A stretch of DNA of 64,000 nt, from the NCBI GenBank assembly GCA_947179155.2, contig OX359286.1, forward strand, positions 14,201,913 to 14,265,912. The letters run 5' to 3'. This document shows, in pieces, positions 41,531 to 54,552 of this stretch (position 1 is the stretch's first letter; each line of letters begins with the position of its first letter). The position numbers were made by a program, and so were the translations under genes. A model generated the notes under the pieces. That model saw only the letters and a program-made list of their open reading frames with translations, made no database searches and had not been told where the DNA came from. The stretch comes from Hedera helix. Its lineage: Eukaryota > Streptophyta > Magnoliopsida > Apiales > Araliaceae.

Positions 41531-44521
41531 TAGCTATAGTAAAAATATAAGACCCTGTGATTCCCCCAAATCATTATACTCACTATAGCTGATTTGGTGC
41601 TCACTATAAATGTTAAATCATTAAGTTTATAGATGATTTCCTTATTCATAAACCTTATCTAACTAAAATTCAGAGCATCAACAATAACATGATCAGTCCA
41701 TATTATCAATACCCTTATTTAGTTCAACAATTTCATAAACAAAGTTCTCATCTTAATTACCGAATATCTTGCATAAATTCATACCAAATCCTTGTAATTA
41801 ATATAAGGGAATTAGTACTCACTTTAACTATTTTAACCTTAGAATTTTAGATATTTTATACCTTTATATATCTAAGATTCACAGTATTAATAATATAATT
41901 GTTCTTGGAATAAAAGAATCTTACGATAAATATTTGCATCTTTATCCATGGCAAGATTCTTTTTCTTACAGAACTCCCCATTTCATTTAATACCCTCACT
42001 TAGATAAATAAATTTATAAAGATATCTCTTCATAACGATACTTCCTATTTATCTAAAATTCATAATATTAATAATATACTTGTACTTGGAACAGAGGAAC
42101 AGAGGAACCTTACGATGAATTTGGTTTCTTCATCCGTGTTAGATTTCTATTCTTATAGCACTCACAATGTTATTCAATATTCTCGTTTAGATATATAGTT
42201 CTTTATCAATACTATGTTAATGTTTAACAATTCTAAGTTTAATCAAAATAAAGACATAACATAAAGATGTGATCAAACATGATAATATTGACATAAGATT
42301 CAGTTATATGGTTTGCTTGTTTATATTACAAAGTCAACATAACTATAACAAAAGGACAAGAAATTAATAAAGCATGTAAACTAGTCTATGCATTTCTTCT
42401 TTCCCTTTTTCTTAGAGTTAGAGCTCTCAGGTTTGTTTACAAATAAGGTTTTATTCGCAAGGGTGCTCATACAAAAGCTCAACAAGTTTAAACATATAGT
42501 ATATAAGTGAACTCACGTCGATATGGATTTAAATAAAATCATAGCTCAACAAAAGATGTTACAATTATTTTAACATAGTAAAATTAAGTGGTAATTCAAC
42601 AAAGAACTAATGTTCGTCTGTTTTTTGACTCTGAAACTATCAATGGATATCTATAGGGGATCAACCTAATGATATCCTATGTTATTCATAACATACACTA
42701 CACTGGAATAATCATGAACAGTGTTTTAAAAAAATCATCACAGTTTACTTTACATGCTGAGGTGTTACCAAAATAATTTGGTTTGACTAAAAGCTCAATA
42801 AAGAATCACTGTTCAATATTTCATGAATAAGCATTCATTTCTCAAGTTGTGCCAAAACTAATAGCAATAACTTTCATTTCAAGAATTTATAACATATTGT
42901 TGCACAAAGTGCATAAATCAAGTAAAAAAAAACTTGTAAACATATATTTAGGGTAGAAGACTTGCCTTGGTGTGTAAGTAGTATTAACACTAAGCTTTAA
43001 TTTGCTTCGTAAATCTTACATAAATGGGTTATGTATACACGAGGGTTAGTTTATCATATAATACTTCTTCATAAGTATTATATTAACTAATTCTATAGGT
43101 GTTTTAATTTACAAACTGCATTTGTACAAAAAAAAAAAAAAAACTCCATTTCCCTTAGAGAGCTCATATCAGTTTGTTTTCGAATGATTTGGAGCTTTGA
43201 CACTCTTATACATAACTTCTTCATAAAAAAAAAAATTGGGTGATTCTTGAGTCTATTCTCATCAAAATTTCATCCCCTACAAGTTTAACGAATTAGATTT
43301 TTAAGATTTCAAACTTAAGGAATCGAAAATGGCTTATAAGATCAATATGACAACTAGGTTCAAACTTTCATAATTAGGCAAGTGAAACATGATGCCATAA
43401 GCATTGAAAAGCTTAAGCCATCATGTTTTACCATTCCATAACATTAAATAACAAAATCAAAAACTTATATAGCATTTTAGAATTTTTACTCAAGAACACG
43501 AAGAACAAATTGAACACGGTAACAGCTAGTGTTTATCATATTTTTGACTATATTCTTAAAGTAAAATGGACATTATAATTGCTTACGATTGTGATTTCAC
43601 TAATATAGAAATGAAATAAATTGACCACTATAACTACTGGTATTTTCTCGGTTTAGCTATAACTATGAATTGAAATTGAATATAATAACAACGAAGATGA
43701 TACCTTTTAAAGTGCAAGATATAACTATTTCTTTGTAAGACTTCAATACTAGATTATAACACTAGCTCACAAAAAATTTCACCAACTTTGAAAATAACTT
43801 TGATTGCACTAATTTAGCTGGAAAATGGTAATAATTTAATGAAGGATGGAGGCTTGTATTTATTAACTAGCAAAGTAAGGGCAAAATTGACTTTAGGACA
43901 TCAAAATATCTTTAACAAAGAAGTGCATAATTTGGCTTTCTCCACCCTTGGCCAACCACTTTTGTGCTATGTAGGGTATACATCATGCTTACATCATCTT
44001 TGCTTTGATTGGTTAATTTAAGCTAGCTTGGCTTGTGATTGGTTAATCTCATTTCACGTGGATTTAGTTACAAACTAGTTTGTGTAATTGTGTTAGTTTT
44101 TCTTCGTTTGGTTACTCTAACTTAATTACACCTAACCTAGTTTGTTTACACTTAAATACCATTCAACTTAGTTCATTTTCAAGTATTTTGGTTAGTTAAC
44201 TTTTACTATTTATCGGTTGATTTTTCGTATTATTATCGTATTATTTTTGTATAATTCTTGTATTATTTTCTTATTTATGAATAATGTTTAAGGTTTAGAT
44301 TTTAACCCTTAGGGTTAGGGTTTAGGTTATAACCTTTTTTTCACTTTTAAGTTTTAACCCTAAACTAACTTCTTGATTTTATTAAGTGTTAAGGTTAACT
44401 ACTTGAACCAAAACACAAAATCAAACACATAGAAAAATCACATAGCACATTATGAAGATAATTCAAACTTTATTTATTCATATAAAGTCGTATTAAAAGA
44501 TTCTTAGTTCGGAACATTACA
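41531..44521 (-). repeat. LTR, family E (minus)
   Basis: On the minus strand it starts TGTAATGTTCCGAAC at 44521, directly after a PPT-like AGGGGTGAA and the chromovirus remnant. Pieces of the same LTR recur at 54700-55060 and 55060-55690; for example GGTTGATCCCC with AACATA near 42640-42700 reverse-matches 55180-55230. It holds a 181-bp tandem duplication. The frame at 43839-44021 is not a convincing gene, and no other gene is seen in these 3 kb. Confidence 0.6.
41850..42215. repeat. two 181-bp tandem repeats in LTR E
   Basis: Units around TCTAAGATTCACAGTATTAA (41871) and TCTAAAATTCATAATATTAA (42052) align through a CTTACGATGAAT-like and a TTCTTAYAG-like block. The second unit has an extra 10-bp duplication (GAACAGAGGAACAGAGGAAC). 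Confidence 0.75.
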
Positions 44522-45693
44522 TTCACCCCTACTTATAAGAATTTTGTCCTCAAAATTATAGTACAAAATCAAGAAAATAAATGTAGATAATATATCTTCA
44601 TTTTGTGTTCTAAGTCTGAAGTGGCTTTTTCCATTGATTGATTTCTCCATATTACCTTCACTGAATGTATTACTTTATTCCTTAATACGTGCTCTTTCCA
44701 ATCAATTTGAATAAGAATCTCCTCATAACTTAGATCATTTTCGATATGTATTGGTTCATAATTAATGGTGTGTTTGTAGTTGAGTTTATATGGACGCAAT
44801 ACTAAAACACGAAATACATTATGTATATGTTCCAATTCTGGAGGCAATGCTACTTCATAAGCTACCTCACATATTTTCTTTAAAATCTCGAATGAATAAA
44901 CCTTGGACTCAATTTTTCTTTTTTCCGAAAACGAATCTTCATTTTCAAGGGAGATACTTTTAAAAAGTCATGACTTCCGACTTCAAAGTCTCTTTTCTAT
45001 TTATGTTGATCTGTATATCTCTTTTGTCGCTCTTAAGCAGCTTGTAATCTTCCTTAGATGACTTGAACTACTTTCACTATTTATTGAACCAACTCTAGCC
45101 CAAGCATTTGTCATTCGCCAACTTCATCCCAACACATAGGTGTTATACACTTTCTCTCATACAAGGCTTCATAAGGTGGCATTCCCAGCAAAGTTGAGTG
45201 ATCCTCCATTACAAATAATTTCCTCGTTGAGATAGAAGGAACCCTCACTTCAATGTCAAGTCTAGCAAATTCCTTAAGTAGCTCATCCTGAGTCGTTAAT
45301 ACCATTAGTTTTTCTTGATTCTTCCTACTTAGTGCATCTACAACTACGTTGGATTTTGCTAGATAATATAAGATCTCGTAGTCATAATCATTTATCAATT
45401 TCAGCCACCGTCTTTGTCTCATGTTTCACTTTCGTAGTGTTAAAATATACTTCAAACTCTTATGATTGGTATAAATTTCACACTTCTCTCCATATATGTA
45501 ATGCCTACATGTTTTCAAAATAAACACTACCGCTGCTAGTTCTAGATCATAAGTAGGATACCTTATCTCATAGTCCTTCAATTGTCGCGAAGCATAAGCA
45601 ATGACATTCTCATGTTGTATCAAAACGCAACCTAATCCTTTATGGGAGGCATCAATATAGACTATAAGATCTCCACTATTGTCTGGTAAAGAT
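44522..45693 (-). pseudogene. pol: chromovirus remnant: RNase H fused to integrase tail by deletion
   Basis: On the minus strand, from 45693 downward, comes RNase H (IAYASRQLKDYE, YDLELAAVVF, ADALSRK near 45325). A spacer ending in EDHSTLL then jumps directly to GMPPYEALYERKC, which belongs after the integrase core. The integrase zinc finger and whole DD35E core are therefore missing, with a breakpoint near 45190. The frame then decays, and 44569-44847 keeps the chromodomain-like tail (IHNVFRVLVLRPY, LRNKVIHSVKVIWRNQ). Upstream RT is cut off by the copia LTR at 45694. It is clearly non-functional. Confidence 0.85.
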
Positions 45694-46655
45694 TGTTAGA
45701 ATCTATATGTATGATTTGATGATACAAAAGTGATTAATGTAGATTTGTTCAGTAGCTTTTGTAAAGTCCTTATTTGAGAAATATTGTACAAGGACTTAGA
45801 ATAGTATGATCAAACTTGTTAGGTTGGTCTTTGAGTTGATTTTATGTATAGATTGATAGGATCAGATCCATCGTAAAGTTACTCTGCCTGTTCGTAAAGT
45901 ATATATTGATCTAGAGTATTTTGAGCTCATAGGGCAACGGTCAAAATTGTCAAGCAAATGTGTAAGCTATCTGAATAATCGTAGAATAAGTCATAGAGCT
46001 ACCTAAGAAATACTGCAGCAAAGGCATCTAAGTATTAAAGTCAGAAACATTCTACTATCAGGAACGTAGAACTATATTCGGAATCATAAAGCTACTATCA
46101 GAGTTGACAACAAAGTTATAACAGCTGCGTAAAGAATAAGTTCGCAAAGTCTGCTCCAGCATCGTAGAACATCATTCGTAGAGTAGATCGTAGAATATCT
46201 TAGTGACTCAAATGAAGATATTCATAGAGTTAAGAATGTTGAGTATCCTAGATCAGACTCTACATTCTTCATCAAACTCAACAATCAAGCCAAGCCTGAA
46301 GATAGTGTCAGAATGGTTATAAGTCTGATAAGACAGAGAATTGTTGAGCATCAGGATAAAGATTTCAAGGATGTTTCTCACCATCTTTAACTTTAGAAAG
46401 GAAGATCAGAAAAGCTTTTTGATAGAAGACTTGTCACCTCGCTTTAGAGGTAAGTGAGAACTACTGACTAATGGGATATGCTAGGACCAAAAGATAGTCT
46501 ATTATCTACCCCAAAGTCAGAACAACATTAAATGCACTATTAAAATGTTAATTGCTCCAACAGAACTCTATAACGGAACTATTTCTAAATAGCTATAAAA
46601 AAGTATAACAATTCAAATTCGAGAAACGAATCACCCAAGTACAAAGTTAAACCTC

Positions 46656-46663
46656 TATAAAAG
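46656..46663 (+). promoter_or_regulatory. copia LTR TATA box
   Basis: TATAAAAG within ACCTCTATAAAAGATAAATG lies about 960 bp into the LTR. Confidence 0.55.
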
Positions 46664-46832
46664 ATAAATGAAAAAATCCACTTTACGAACAAAAAAAGAA
46701 AAAGTAGTTGTTCAGAGTTGCTAAGTACCAGAAGAAGTCAAGCATCATTGTAAATCTTAGCAACACCTCAAACTCAATCAACAATCAGTTGTGACTCACT
46801 TGATCTGTGTGATCATTATATCAAATCAGAGT

Positions 46833-46970
46833 GACTTGAAGAAGTCTAAGCGTCCTAGACTAGGTGTTCGAATATCCAAGTCTAAATGACTTAACGAGGT
46901 CTAAGTGTCCTAGGCTAAGTGTCTGAATATTTCGAGACTAAGCGATTGGAAGGAATCTAAGTGATTCAGT
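46833..46970 (+). repeat. ~56-bp tandem units in copia LTR
   Basis: Units start at 46833, 46888 and 46944; the third is partial. They lie downstream of the TATA box, so they are likely transcribed. Confidence 0.8.
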
Positions 46971-47201
46971 TGTAATATGGTCTTAGAGACCTTATCATTA
47001 GTAGATATCCTACTTATTGAAGTAGAAGAGTGGACTAGGAGCATTTATACCCCGAACAACTTAAAACATCTTATGTTATTTACTTTTAGCATTTACATTA
47101 TGTCATATTAACTGTTATAAACTGCTATATCTATTAGTGACTTATCTTCACATTTATTTGTGCCTCTGGGATATCTATTTGTGCCTCTGGGGACCAACAA
47201 G

Positions 47202-47215
47202 TGGTATCGAGGAGG
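47202..47215 (+). promoter_or_regulatory. copia primer binding site
   Basis: TGGTATCGAGGAGG lies two bases after the LTR. It matches the start of the tRNA-Met-type site TGGTATCAGAGC with decay. Confidence 0.7.
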
Positions 47216-48353
47216 GTTCTCCTAAAAAAAAAGCTTAAATACTTTGAGTTGATCATATGGCACACAATAAAACTTGTTATGAGTTTAATGGTGAAAATGA
47301 GTTACTTTATCTTAACATAGAAAAATTTGCTAACTGGGATGTTCACTTGCAAGAATATCTTAATGGTATTGATGCTTATATAAATGATGCAAGAACCAGT
47401 GGCCAATGCATTTAAACAGACCTAATCCCCATCTATGATGATACAAATGAAATAATGTTCAATCATAGCACTGAAAGGTCATAGAGTGAAACAAAAAGTA
47501 GCTCCAGCTCAGATTCAATTGATGAAGAAGATTTACATATTGACAAAATCAATCGAATAGCCATAGAAGAAAAATAAAGCAAATCCACTAATTGTCAAGA
47601 AATTGATATAAGTGAGGTATTTGATTTTAATTTTCCTAATATAGATATTAATGATCTAAGAACTGAGTTACAAGATATAACTAAAGATCTGCACCAATAT
47701 ATGAAATCATTTAGACTTCTATCAAAGGACTATTCCCTTATTCAAGAGGAAAAAGTGAAAGCTCTAGTAGAGTTAGAAACTACTTTACAAAGTGTAGCCT
47801 ATTTTGCCAACCTTGAGGCTGAGAATGCTCTCTTGAGAAAAATAACTGAACTAAACACTCAAAGAGAGTTAACTCTAACCTCTAAGATAGAGGATCTAGA
47901 GAAGACAAATTATATAGGGAATCATTATTCTATATCTATGGATTCATTAATTGAAAGTCATAGGTCCATCTCTGACAAGTCAGGATTAGGATTTGAAAAT
48001 TCTTTCTCAGTTTTAAATATAGTTAATAATAATAATGAGGCATGTAAGTTAAATAAAGATATTATATTTTTGAAATCCACAAAGACCCCATAGTCAATGA
48101 TTCAGAGAATTTTAAAATCTACAGATCAGATTGTTTTTCTAAAAAATAACAGGTCACAAACTGGTCTTGGTTTTGTAAACCTAAATAGTAAGCCAGAGTC
48201 TATGGCCAATAAATAGAAAAATCATAAAGCTAAGTAAAACCCATTCTACGAATCGACCTAGAATAAATAGTAGAACTAGCTTTTACTCTATGAACCCATA
48301 AAATCTTAGAATAGTTTGGTGGCAGAAAAAATTCAAGTCAAAAAGAATAACTG

Positions 48354-48358
48354 GATAT
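48354..48358. repeat. TSD gatat, left copy
   Basis: It matches 49839-49843 on the other side of the solo LTR. Confidence 0.8.
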
Positions 48359-49838
48359 TATAGGGTTTCAAAAAAAAAAATTGAAACTCTAAAGCAGGAT
48401 CCATGCGAAAATATATTAATCAGAGGTTTAGATTTGTTTTACCGATTAGTCGTGCCTAAATGGAGACGATTGAGAATTCTTGAACGCTTCGAATCTTTAA
48501 CGCAATCCAACGACTGCGTCTTTACGGTATCTACACGAATGCTCCGTGAATCGTTACACGATCTGCAGTAAAAAGGAAGCTGCGATACTAGCGACCAAGA
48601 TTAGGGTTTCTGAACCATTTTTCTCTCTAGCCTCTTTCTGAAAGCGACTAGGGTTTTTAGTTTTTCCTTAGGTGCTAAAAACTACTGATATATTATGTAT
48701 ATATAGCAATTAACCAAAACCTAAAATAAATAGAAAAATAAAATCCAAATTTATATATATATATATATATACACACAAACTAGCTTACTAATTTAAATTC
48801 ATAACTTAAATACTATCAATCATATTGATATATTTAAATACTTACAATTTAAATTAATTCCCTTTTAAATACGTTATAAGTGTGTGACCCTATAGGTTAT
48901 TATTATGTTGGCAATAATTTTAAAATCATATTATAAAATTATAAACAATGAGCTGCATCTAGTAATGCATCACTGCTACCTAAATAATAATAAGATCAGT
49001 GATTCGATGCAACCTTTTCGTGACCAATGTTTCAATGTAATTTAATCCTTTTAACCTTGACATCCTAGATTAAACTCAAGGCATGGAATGTGTTATACTA
49101 TTCATAATTTAATCTGAGTTTTCTTGATCAATGAGTAGACTATATGAAACAAATCATTATTTGAGCATTGTCATGCATTTCATAGTCCTACTCAATCAAG
49201 AGGCCTATGAATATCACCCCTAATATATATGAGGGTTAAATTCTATCTAGATCACTCATATTCCTCACACGATTCATGATGTACCCAATAATCACCTTTA
49301 TTGTCCACCCTATTAAAGGTGACCTTTGATGATATCAAAGTATATAAATTCTCGTGTAATAATATAGTGATTTCAGGTCGGAGGATCATTGCATCATTGT
49401 CACTATGAGGATTTTTTATGACACTTTGCATAATGCTCCACGTAGAATTCTCATGGTGGGTCAGTCCAGTACATTGTTCTCTAACATGTACCTATGCATT
49501 AACTCAATATCTCATATATTTATGACCAATGAGATTTGGCCATCAGTCAATCCACATACTAGTCCCAATGCATCATTGTTGTCCCATTAACAATGATAAT
49601 AGACAAGGGACATTTAAGAGCAATGATACTAAATGTAATTATATAATCTCATGTTCAAGTCACATACTTGAAACTATATAATTTGTATCACTATTCTAAG
49701 GACTTTTATTATGCTAACATTTATATAACGTAGTAAATAAAATCATAATAAAATAATTCATTTATTTAATCAATTATAATATCAAAAATGTTAAGTAATT
49801 ACATCAAATAATTGGCCTCTAGAGCATGAACTCTAACA
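48359..49838 (-). mobile_element. copia-type solo LTR (1480 bp)
   Basis: On the minus strand it starts TGTTAGAGTTCATGCTC and ends GGGTTTC..CCCTATA, so the expected final CA is now TA. gatat lies on both sides. A minus-strand TATATATA lies near 48698-48706. The presence of one LTR with no internal region marks a solo LTR. It sits inside the SIRE-like gag, whose reading resumes after it. There is no gene; the plus frame at 49405-49590 is not convincing. Confidence 0.85.
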
Positions 49839-50060
49839 GATATAAGAATCGAACACAAGAGTTTCAAGTAAGAAAATTCAATGATATTAAATCATTCATA
49901 CATAATGATAAATGCTACATATGTCATATTTTGATCATAATGCTGCAATGTGTTGTGATTATCCATCAGTTCATAAGAAACTCAAAGTCAATCAGATTTG
50001 GGTACCTAAATGCACTAACATAGAAGGACCCAAGCTAGTCTGGGTACCAAAATAAAGAAT

Positions 50061-50883
50061 GACTTATTTTGCTGGCACTTAGCTCCATTGAATCTGTTTG
50101 GTAACTAGATAGTGGATGCTCAAGGCATATGCCAGGAAATAAGGTTCTTCTGTCAAACTTCAAAGAGAAAGATGGTTCAGTAGTTATCTTTGGAGATAAT
50201 AATTTTGGAAAGACCAGAGGCTATGGTTCTATTGGAAATGGAGTAGTATCTTTCAGTAAGGTTGCAAATGTTGATGGTCTGAAGCACAATTTGCTAAGTA
50301 TTAGTCAACTGTATGATAAAAGTCATCAAGTCATCTTCCTCAACAATCATTATGAAGTCAGAGATCTTAAAACCAACTCCTTAAAACCTGACTGAATCAA
50401 GGGAATGAAATATCTATATAGTTAATCTTGCAAAGTTGGGTTCTTTAGAAATAGCTTGCTTCCTTGCTAAAGCCTCAGAAGATGTGAGTTGGTTATGGCA
50501 CAAAAGATTATCTCATCTAAACTTCAAAAATATGTCAAAGTTCATTTCCAAAGACCTTGTTATAGGTTTGCCAAAGCTAAGTTATGTTAAAGAAAGACCA
50601 TGTAAGACATATAAACTAGGAAAGAAAACAAAGAGTTTATTCAAAAGTAAAGCAATTAATTCAAATGTGAGGCCCCTACAGCTATTGTATGTGGATTTAT
50701 TTGGGCCAATAATAACTGCTAGTCTTTGAGGTAAAAGATACTCATTAATTGGGGTCGGCGATTACACCAGATATACATGGGTATCTTCTTAAGCTCTAAA
50801 GATGATACTAGCAATCAGCTGATTAGATTATTCAAGTTGGTCATAAATGAACAAGGTGAAAGGATCAAGGCAATTAGAAGTGA
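50061..50883 (+). pseudogene. pol: copia protease and integrase start, truncated
   Basis: The protease active site reads LDSGCSRHMPGNK near 50105-50145, with DSG intact but a TAA two codons before it. The GAG-pre-integrase segment follows (GLKHNLLSISQLYD, about 50275-50315). 50436-50729 holds the integrase zinc finger (WHKRLSHLNFKNM, then CKTYKLGK, where relatives have a second CxxC). The core begins at VDLFGP and continues with shifts to AIRSDH near 50880, where the second catalytic aspartate sits. Family C LTR sequence starts there and no RT or RNase H follows. Stops near 50390, 50727 and 50790 confirm a pseudogene. Confidence 0.82.
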
Positions 50884-52163
50884 TCATAGAAAATTATAGA
50901 AAAATACTGAAAATATAGAAATGATGTTTGGGCATTAAATTTAATATTTTTGTAAAAATATTAAATATTGGGGATTAATATTTAAATATTTTAAATATTA
51001 ATCTAATGAGTTTAAATGTTAGAAAATGATTAAATAAAATTTTTGGGACAACCAGATATTTTAAAATTTGTCCGATGAGCCGGGTTGTCCGAAGTGAAGG
51101 AGTTGATATTAAGTTATATTAATATTTAAGGGACGAGGTTAATATAATTAACCATATTATTAAATAATTGGCTCAGGGATGATATTAATTTAGTAAATTA
51201 ATATCATGAGAGGATAAATAATTATTAATTAATTATTTTATCATCATAGGTTGTACGAGAAGCATTATAGGAAGGGTATTTGTTATTTAGTGCCACGATC
51301 CAGACAAGTTCTTCATCTCTTTTATGTTAAATGTTGGACTGTTATGATATGTAATTCTTATTTTAAATGCATACAAATTATGTGTTATGTGATGCGTGAT
51401 TAATGTGGCAACAATATGTACTTTGTGAAATGATATTAATATATTTGAAATATAATGCCTGAATAGAAGCACAACACGTGATGTATGACACACACCGAGC
51501 ATGTCAATGTATGAGCTATGTGAAGCATAAACTGTTGAACTTGCTGAGCCGTTGTGCTCATTACTTGCTTAAAACAAACTTTTGCAGGTTAAGAAATGAA
51601 TTTCAAGAATATCAGATTATGTAGAGACAAATTTTCCTAAAAGGTTGTGAACATTATTATTATATGTTTATATTATGATTCAATGTGGATAATTGGTCAA
51701 GAACATGAATATTTTGTATGTACATATATGTTGGATCCGGATAGGACGAGTAGTGTTAAATTATGGGTCGTGAATGTTCAAATTAATTGCTACGTTAGAA
51801 ATTATTATACGTTTGATCATGAACGATGCAACAATGAATATTTGTATGAAAATAAATGACTGTAAATTTTGAATGATGAGCATTATGATATTGGTTACAG
51901 AAAGAAAAAGTAAAAGTTGCGATCCAGGGACTAGGATCCAGATGTAAGGATTTTAAATATCCAAATACTTTAATACAATGATTGAATTGAGAAAAAAAAA
52001 TTGTACCAAAATATTGGGTAATTGTTGATTTTAAAATCAATTATTGGATTAAAGAAGGGATTAAAGATTTATTAATGGACCAAAATTTGGACGTAAAGAA
52101 AATAACGAATAATAAATATGGAATTTAAGGTAATAAAGTTGGTCGAATTTCGAGGTCGTTACA
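50884..52163 (+). repeat. truncated LTR, family C copy 2
   Basis: This is the reverse complement of 11855-13130. It ends GAGGTCGTTACA and carries the TGAGC/GCTCA stem-loop (51545-51560) followed by TTTGCAG (51581-51587). The 5' two thirds, including the palindrome cassette, are absent; the left edge lies inside copia integrase. There is no gene. Confidence 0.8.
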
Positions 52164-54552
52164 GTCACAATATATGTATGTATATATTTTGTAAGTAAAG
52201 CTTGTATGCACTTAGTTTTCTTATTTCATTTCTAAAGTTGTTAAATTATGAGAGTTGTAGAGAAAGAGAAGAGGAAAGTTTGCTAGAAGCTAGAGAGTCT
52301 TATAGAAAGTATTCAAGAGAAGTAAATCAAGCCGTCAAAGTGGATCATCCAACACTAAGAAGGTTTATAACTAGAAGAAAAAGAGCCCAAAGAAGGTAGT
52401 ATAAGTGTTCTAGCTTCAAAACTCTTCATTTATGTGTTTAAGTGCAAGATTAGAGTAGTCATGCATGTATTCATGGTTAGAAGTAAGATTTATGTGAGTA
52501 TATGTGCTATATGTGTGATTTTTGAAGAAACCCTAAGCTTATGTGTGGTATTATAAAAGTGGTGAGCTATTCATGCATGTATTCATGACTAGGAAGCATG
52601 ATTTAAGGATGATCATGTGTTATATGTTGATACATGTGATGAAAACCTAGTTTGAAAGGTTGATCATGTTAGAAGCATGTGAAAATTCTAGCTAAATAGC
52701 ATGAAAGATGCATTATAGGTGAAAAAACATGACTTATGCAAGAAAAATAGAATACTAGGCTATGATTTGTATGTAAACCAAATCAAGATATTATGTGAAT
52801 ACACAAAGTTACTAAATAAGCATGTGTTAATAAAGAGGGTTCAAGAGTGAATTTTGTTAAAGTTGGCAAAATTTCACAAAAAAAGTAATTTTTGGCTATT
52901 TTGTGTAATTGAAAGTAAAATAAAGCTAAAAAATTAAGTTTTATGTAAATATACGTGTTAATGTCGATTTGGAAGTCAATTGGTGTTAATGGCGATAAAA
53001 GTAGATTTTAAATGTTTAAAAACGTTCGTCAGCACCTAAAATTGAATTTATGGAAAAATAGGGTCGTTTAAAGATGTTTAATGTTTTTGAAGGCCCATGC
53101 AATTCATATACATGTTAGGCATGTTAAATCATGTGTTGGAATATAGGAATATGGTTTATGGCCAAAAATAGCATCAAAATTGGAAAATTTTCAGATTCTG
53201 CAGCACTACGCCGGGGTGAGGTCTTTTGTACTGAAGATGGCGCAGTTGGACTGTAAGGACTTTGTTGGCGACACTTTCAGTCGTCGCTGGGGTGCAGTCC
53301 AACTGCAAGTTTTTCGCACCCATCGAGGTTCTCTCCGCGAGGACGCAGTTCTGGTTGTTTTGAAATTTTTTTATTTTAATCCAAAATGAAATATTTTAAT
53401 ATTAAATGATAGAGACGGGTATTATAAGCCATAAATTGATAAAAATGATCAATGTGGTAAGTATTAAGATATGAATGAACAATATGTTATGTGTTAAGAG
53501 TTATGTAAAGGTAAATGATAACTTATATAGCAAGGTATAACATGCATGTGTATATAATTTGTGCATAAACCAATGTTATGGTTATGTAGGACATAAATGG
53601 GATAAAATTTTGTCAGTTGAGGTAAACGAGGACAAAGGCAAGTGTTCTTTTCGAACTCTTATTTGTAGTTCCTTGAACAGTAAATTATGCCATGCATTTA
53701 TATAAATCATTTTGAAGTTCATTTGTCATTGAACTGTTATTGAGAAAAGTCGATGCCAATTTTGATCCGGCTAGACATATGCAATAATTCATGTTGAATT
53801 CAGACATTCATTGTTATGTTCTCCAATCCATATTGTTGTGGTGCGAAATCTATGAAATGTTGTAATAGAACAACCCTGATAAAATGGGAATAAAGGATAA
53901 AGGAAATGCAAATTTTATGGTGTGGTTGCGTCGCTAGATGTTTATGTTGTGTACAATGTAAAGATACAATAAGTTGATCACCTAGAGTACACATCTGAAA
54001 GGAAATGCAGTCTTTTGACTGACTTGGACAGTATCAGTCTTTGTGATTGATATTGTTCTTAATGAGTTATTGGTCTTGTGAAAGTCAATGTTTCAAGTTA
54101 ATCATGTAAAAGTTTATGTTATGTTCTCAAGTTCTTTTCATGGAACCTTTAATGAATCAATCCTATTGTATCAGATTTTCATTCATTATTCCGAAATTAA
54201 TGTCATTATTTGTTTATGTTCTTGCTGAGCTATTTTATGTTCATTCTTGCTTTAACATGATATTTAAGCAAAACCTGAGCAGGCCGAGGGATTAGGAATA
54301 GATAAGGGAAAGGGAAAGGCTAGCAAGCAATAGATGTATAGTTAAAGAATTACTGTACATGTAATAACATATTTTGTAATATGTCAGAGGTATGAATGTT
54401 TGTATGCATAAAGATTTGCAAACTTGGGATAGTTATATAATATTATAAATTCAATTAAATTATTCAGAAATGAATGGTTGAGATTGAATGGTAGAATAGT
54501 ATCGTGAGCACCGAATATGTGGTTTAAAGGACTTAGATTTGGGGGCGTCACA
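52164..54552 (+). repeat. LTR, family A, copy 2
   Basis: It is homologous to 1-2451, including AGAAG|GTAGT near 52395, the GC island at 53196-53350, the AAAAGTCGATGCCAA block near 53740 and the stem-loop at 54226-54243. It ends GGGGGCGTCACA. The start abuts family C copy 2 and looks truncated. The 65-codon frame at 52202-52399 is not supported as a gene. Confidence 0.8.
53242..53306. repeat. 12-bp inverted repeat in LTR A GC island
   Basis: GCAGTTGGACTG (53242-53253) is the exact reverse complement of CAGTCCAACTGC (53295-53306). Confidence 0.85.

Larger units (their letters stand above)
45694..47199 (+). repeat. 5' LTR of a SIRE-like copia element (1506 bp)
   Basis: It runs TGTTAGAATC..CCAACA and is followed by AG and a tRNA-Met-type primer site. 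A TATA box lies at 46656-46663. It holds three about 56-bp tandem units at 46833-46970 (GTCTAAGYGTCCTAGRCTA) and a 22-23-bp duplication of ATTTGTGCCTCTGGG just before its end. It was inserted into the chromovirus remnant that ends at 45693. There is no gene. Confidence 0.82.
47257..50060 (+). pseudogene. gag: decayed SIRE-like copia gag (split by a solo LTR)
   Basis: It begins MAHNKTCYEFNGENE shortly after the primer site. An N-terminal FANWDVHLQEYLNGID block recalls copia Gag. 47701-48093 keeps a coiled-coil-like stretch (SLIQEEKVKALVELETTLQS, then LEAENALLRKITELNTQRE) ending with KSGLGFEN, a feature I associate with SIRE/Maximus Gag. A solo LTR (48359-49838) then interrupts. The zinc knuckle follows at about 49912 as CYIC-FDH-AAMC, which reads correctly only with a one-base frameshift. 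Stops are present at 47413, 47482, 47575, 48091 and elsewhere. It is dead, with a large part of the usual capsid region missing. Confidence 0.75.

Noticed and set aside
43839..44021. 60-codon frame as a gene
   Set aside because: It lies inside the minus-strand family E LTR near its promoter and has no family resemblance.
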